Assembly: GCF_042492175.1 (NCBI RefSeq)
Contig: NZ_CP170453.1
Coordinates: forward strand, 1,860,001 to 1,924,000
Length of the DNA: 64,000 nucleotides
From: CAJXSN01 sp947492235
GTDB taxonomy: Bacteria; Pseudomonadota; Alphaproteobacteria; Sphingomonadales; Sphingomonadaceae
Reading direction: 5' to 3'
Part shown: piece after piece, positions 62,473 through 64,000 of the stretch
How positions within the stretch are numbered: position 1 is the first letter of the stretch
Layout: each line of letters opens with the position of its first letter
Program-made: the position numbers and the translations under genes
The notes under the pieces: model-generated
The model's input: only the letters and a program-made list of their open reading frames with translations
What the model was told of the DNA's origin: nothing
Databases searched by the model: none

Positions 62473-63897
62473 ATGGCTACCCAATACAAAAACCTGATCA
62501 ATGGCGAGATGGTCAGCACCGACAAGACGCTCGAAGTGCTGAACCCGGCGACCGAGGAAGTCATCGGTCTGGTGCCCGCCTGCGGAGCCGAAGAGCTCGA
62601 CACTGCCGTTGCCGCCGCGCGTGCCGCCTTCAAGACGTGGCGCAAAACCTCAATGGACGAGCGCCGCGCCGCAATCATGGCGATTGCCGGGGCCATCAAT
62701 GAAAATTCCGAAGAGCTTTACCGCCTACTGACGGCAGAGCAGGGCAAGCCGCACGAGCAGGCCAAGGGCGAGATCATGGGCGCGGCCTATATGGCCTCCA
62801 CGCAGGCCTCGCTCGATCTCGAAGACGAGATGGTTCAGGACGACGAGAAGGAATCGATCCGCACCCGCCGCGTGCCGGTGGGCGTGGTCGGCGGCATCGT
62901 GCCGTGGAACTTCCCCGTCTCGATGGCGATCCAGAAGATCGTTCCCGCCATGCTGTCGGGCTGCACCATTGTGCTCAAGCCATCGCCTTTCACGCCGCTG
63001 ACCACGCTGAAGCTGGCCGAACTGATTGCGGACAAGGTGCCTGCAGGCGTCGTCAACATCATTACTGGTGAAGACAGCCTCGGCCCGCTCATCACCGAGC
63101 ATGCCGATATCGACAAGATCACCTTCACCGGCTCCACCGCGACCGGCAAGAAGATCATGGAAGGCGCCGCTGGCGACCTGAAGCGGATTACGCTGGAACT
63201 GGGCGGCAACGATGCCAGCATCGTGATGCCCGACGCCGATGTGGAGAAGGTGGCAGAGCAGCTGTTCTGGGCCAGCTTCATGAATGCAGGCCAGATCTGC
63301 ATCGCGGCCAAGCGCGTCTATATCCATGAAGATATCTACGACGATCTGAGCGCTGCGATTGCCGAATATGCCAAGGGTGTGACCGTCGGTGACGGGTCGC
63401 AGCAGGGCACCGGCGTCGGTCCGATCCAGAACAAGAAGCAGTTCGAGCGCGTCAAGGAGCTGATCCAAGACGCCAAGGACAATGGCTACAAGTTCCTGAT
63501 CGGCGGCGATGTCGATCCGTCGGGCACCGGCTATTTCGTGCCGCTGACCATCCTCGACAACCCGCCCGAAGACGCGCGCATCGTGGCCGAGGAACAGTTC
63601 GGCCCGGTCATGCCGCTGATGAAGTTCTCGACCGAGGACGAGGTGATCGAGCGGGCGAACAATTCCGACTACGGCCTGGCCGGCGCGGTCTGGACCAAGG
63701 ACGAGGAAAAGGGCGTCGAAATCGCCGAGAAGCTGGAAACCGGCACGGTCTGGATCAACCAATTCCTGAAGCTCACGCCGCACACGCCCTTTGCCGGGCA
63801 CAAGCAATCGGGCTTCGGCGCGGAATACGGCAAGGAAGGCCTGCTGGAGTTCACCTACCCGCAGGTCATCATGCTGAAGAAAAACGCACCGGTTTAA
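62473..63897 (+). CDS. NAD(P)-dependent aldehyde dehydrogenase
   Basis: 474 residues. Cofactor and catalytic motifs: VPWNFPVSMAIQKIVPAMLS, ITFTGSTATGKKIME, ELGGNDASIVMPDAD (Glu base) and the nucleophile Cys in NAGQICIAAKRVYIHED. The start at MATQYKNLING has GGAGAGG upstream. It oxidises a fatty or hydroxy aldehyde; the isoform is not decided by sequence alone. Confidence 0.95.
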   Translation: MATQYKNLINGEMVSTDKTLEVLNPATEEVIGLVPACGAEELDTAVAAARAAFKTWRKTSMDERRAAIMAIAGAINENSEELYRLLTAEQGKPHEQAKGEIMGAAYMASTQASLDLEDEMVQDDEKESIRTRRVPVGVVGGIVPWNFPVSMAIQKIVPAMLSGCTIVLKPSPFTPLTTLKLAELIADKVPAGVVNIITGEDSLGPLITEHADIDKITFTGSTATGKKIMEGAAGDLKRITLELGGNDASIVMPDADVEKVAEQLFWASFMNAGQICIAAKRVYIHEDIYDDLSAAIAEYAKGVTVGDGSQQGTGVGPIQNKKQFERVKELIQDAKDNGYKFLIGGDVDPSGTGYFVPLTILDNPPEDARIVAEEQFGPVMPLMKFSTEDEVIERANNSDYGLAGAVWTKDEEKGVEIAEKLETGTVWINQFLKLTPHTPFAGHKQSGFGAEYGKEGLLEFTYPQVIMLKKNAPV

Positions 63898-63912
63898 AAA
63901 CCGGCTGATGCC

Positions 63913-64000
63913 CTAAATCGGCAGATACGAAACGAGCGCCCCGGCCTGAACCGCCGGGGCGTTTGCGTTTCGGAAGAGCAGCGCATCGGCGGCGGCGAGC
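63913..64000 (-). CDS. moeA: Molybdopterin molybdotransferase-like, C-terminal end
   Basis: The minus strand encodes, to the window end, LAAADALLFRNANAPAVQAG and ALVSYLPI before a TAG stop (63915-63913). This pattern (Ala-rich helix, hydrophobic strand, YLPI end) fits the last 28 residues of MoeA, which inserts molybdenum in molybdopterin, but the fragment is too short to be sure. The hairpin CGCCCCGGC/GCCGGGGCG at 63937-63961 lies in this coding part and could also terminate the aldehyde dehydrogenase gene. Confidence 0.5.
   Translation of the reverse strand, partial: LAAADALLFRNANAPAVQAGALVSYLPI

Noticed and set aside
62725..63807. 360-codon minus-strand frame over the aldehyde dehydrogenase
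   Set aside because: Antisense shadow; the sense product has all catalytic motifs.
63937..63961. CGCCCCGGC/GCCGGGGCG hairpin as a simple terminator
   Set aside because: It lies within the 3' coding part of the converging moeA-like gene, so a terminator role cannot be separated from codon constraint.

Overview
The window looks like a chromosomal segment of a high-GC alphaproteobacterium of the order Sphingomonadales, probably Erythrobacteraceae. This rests on overall gene content, not on a marker gene: a ybgC-tolQRAB-pal cluster, an alphaproteobacterial SspB, a bifunctional Rel enzyme, a large TonB-dependent receptor beside a tryptophan halogenase and glucanases, a PEP-CTERM protein, and GTCATCCCCGCGAAAGCGGGG-type palindromes common in sphingomonads. 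There is no CRISPR array, transposase, rRNA or prophage. One tRNA-Ser(GGA) gene is present.

Layout. 1-1459: 3' part of a subtilisin-type autotransporter. 1464-10338: an acyl-CoA catabolic block (APH-like kinase, zinc alcohol dehydrogenase, ACAD11-like dehydrogenase, GPH/MFS transporter, two adjacent acyl-CoA dehydrogenases, SDR). 10408-12109: gmk, an unknown protein and sspB on the minus strand. 12197-16341: hisB-hisH-hisA-(small membrane protein)-hisF-(PEP-CTERM peptide)-hisE-HIT protein. 16448-21177: ybgC-tolQ-tolR-tolA-tolB-pal, with a 153-bp palindromic insertion between tolQ and tolR. 21240-30863: a small secreted peptide, J-domain protein, DUF1963 protein, fatty acid desaturase, then a minus-strand run (PLP sulfur-amino-acid enzyme, atypical SDR, purT) behind a structured leader, an SLC13 carrier and a secreted unknown. 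30873-39436: infC with an apparent AUA start, pdeM, hemF, a domain-swapped Rieske protein, an AT-rich orphan membrane protein, a patatin lipoprotein, rel and a VOC protein. 39642-43591: DUF1905 protein, cyclophilin, two zinc peptidases and tRNA-Ser. 43785-48783: secreted proteins, including a strictly periodic four-cysteine repeat protein, and a divergent two-component system. 48797-61537: a beta-glucan (probably laminarin) utilisation locus. 61568-64000: GST, aldehyde dehydrogenase and the 3' end of a moeA-like gene.

How the genes work together. The glucan locus is a coherent unit: lipoprotein GH16 and GH3 enzymes degrade beta-1,3/1,4-glucan, a TonB-dependent receptor imports oligosaccharides across the outer membrane, MFS and SSS carriers take up the products, and a LacI-family repressor is encoded in the middle. 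Matching LacI-type half-sites (GAACGTTC core) lie in the halogenase/TonB-receptor intergenic region and just upstream of the GH3 gene. The acyl-CoA block resembles a split version of ACAD10/ACAD11, suggesting catabolism of hydroxylated acyl chains.

Most notable: a Rieske protein whose mononuclear-iron motif precedes, rather than follows, the [2Fe-2S] motif; a secreted protein of six C-x7-C-x8-C-x14-C repeats; infC starting with AUA; a leader whose alternative hairpins could hide the ribosome site of the sulfur-amino-acid gene; and several families of paired palindromic repeats.
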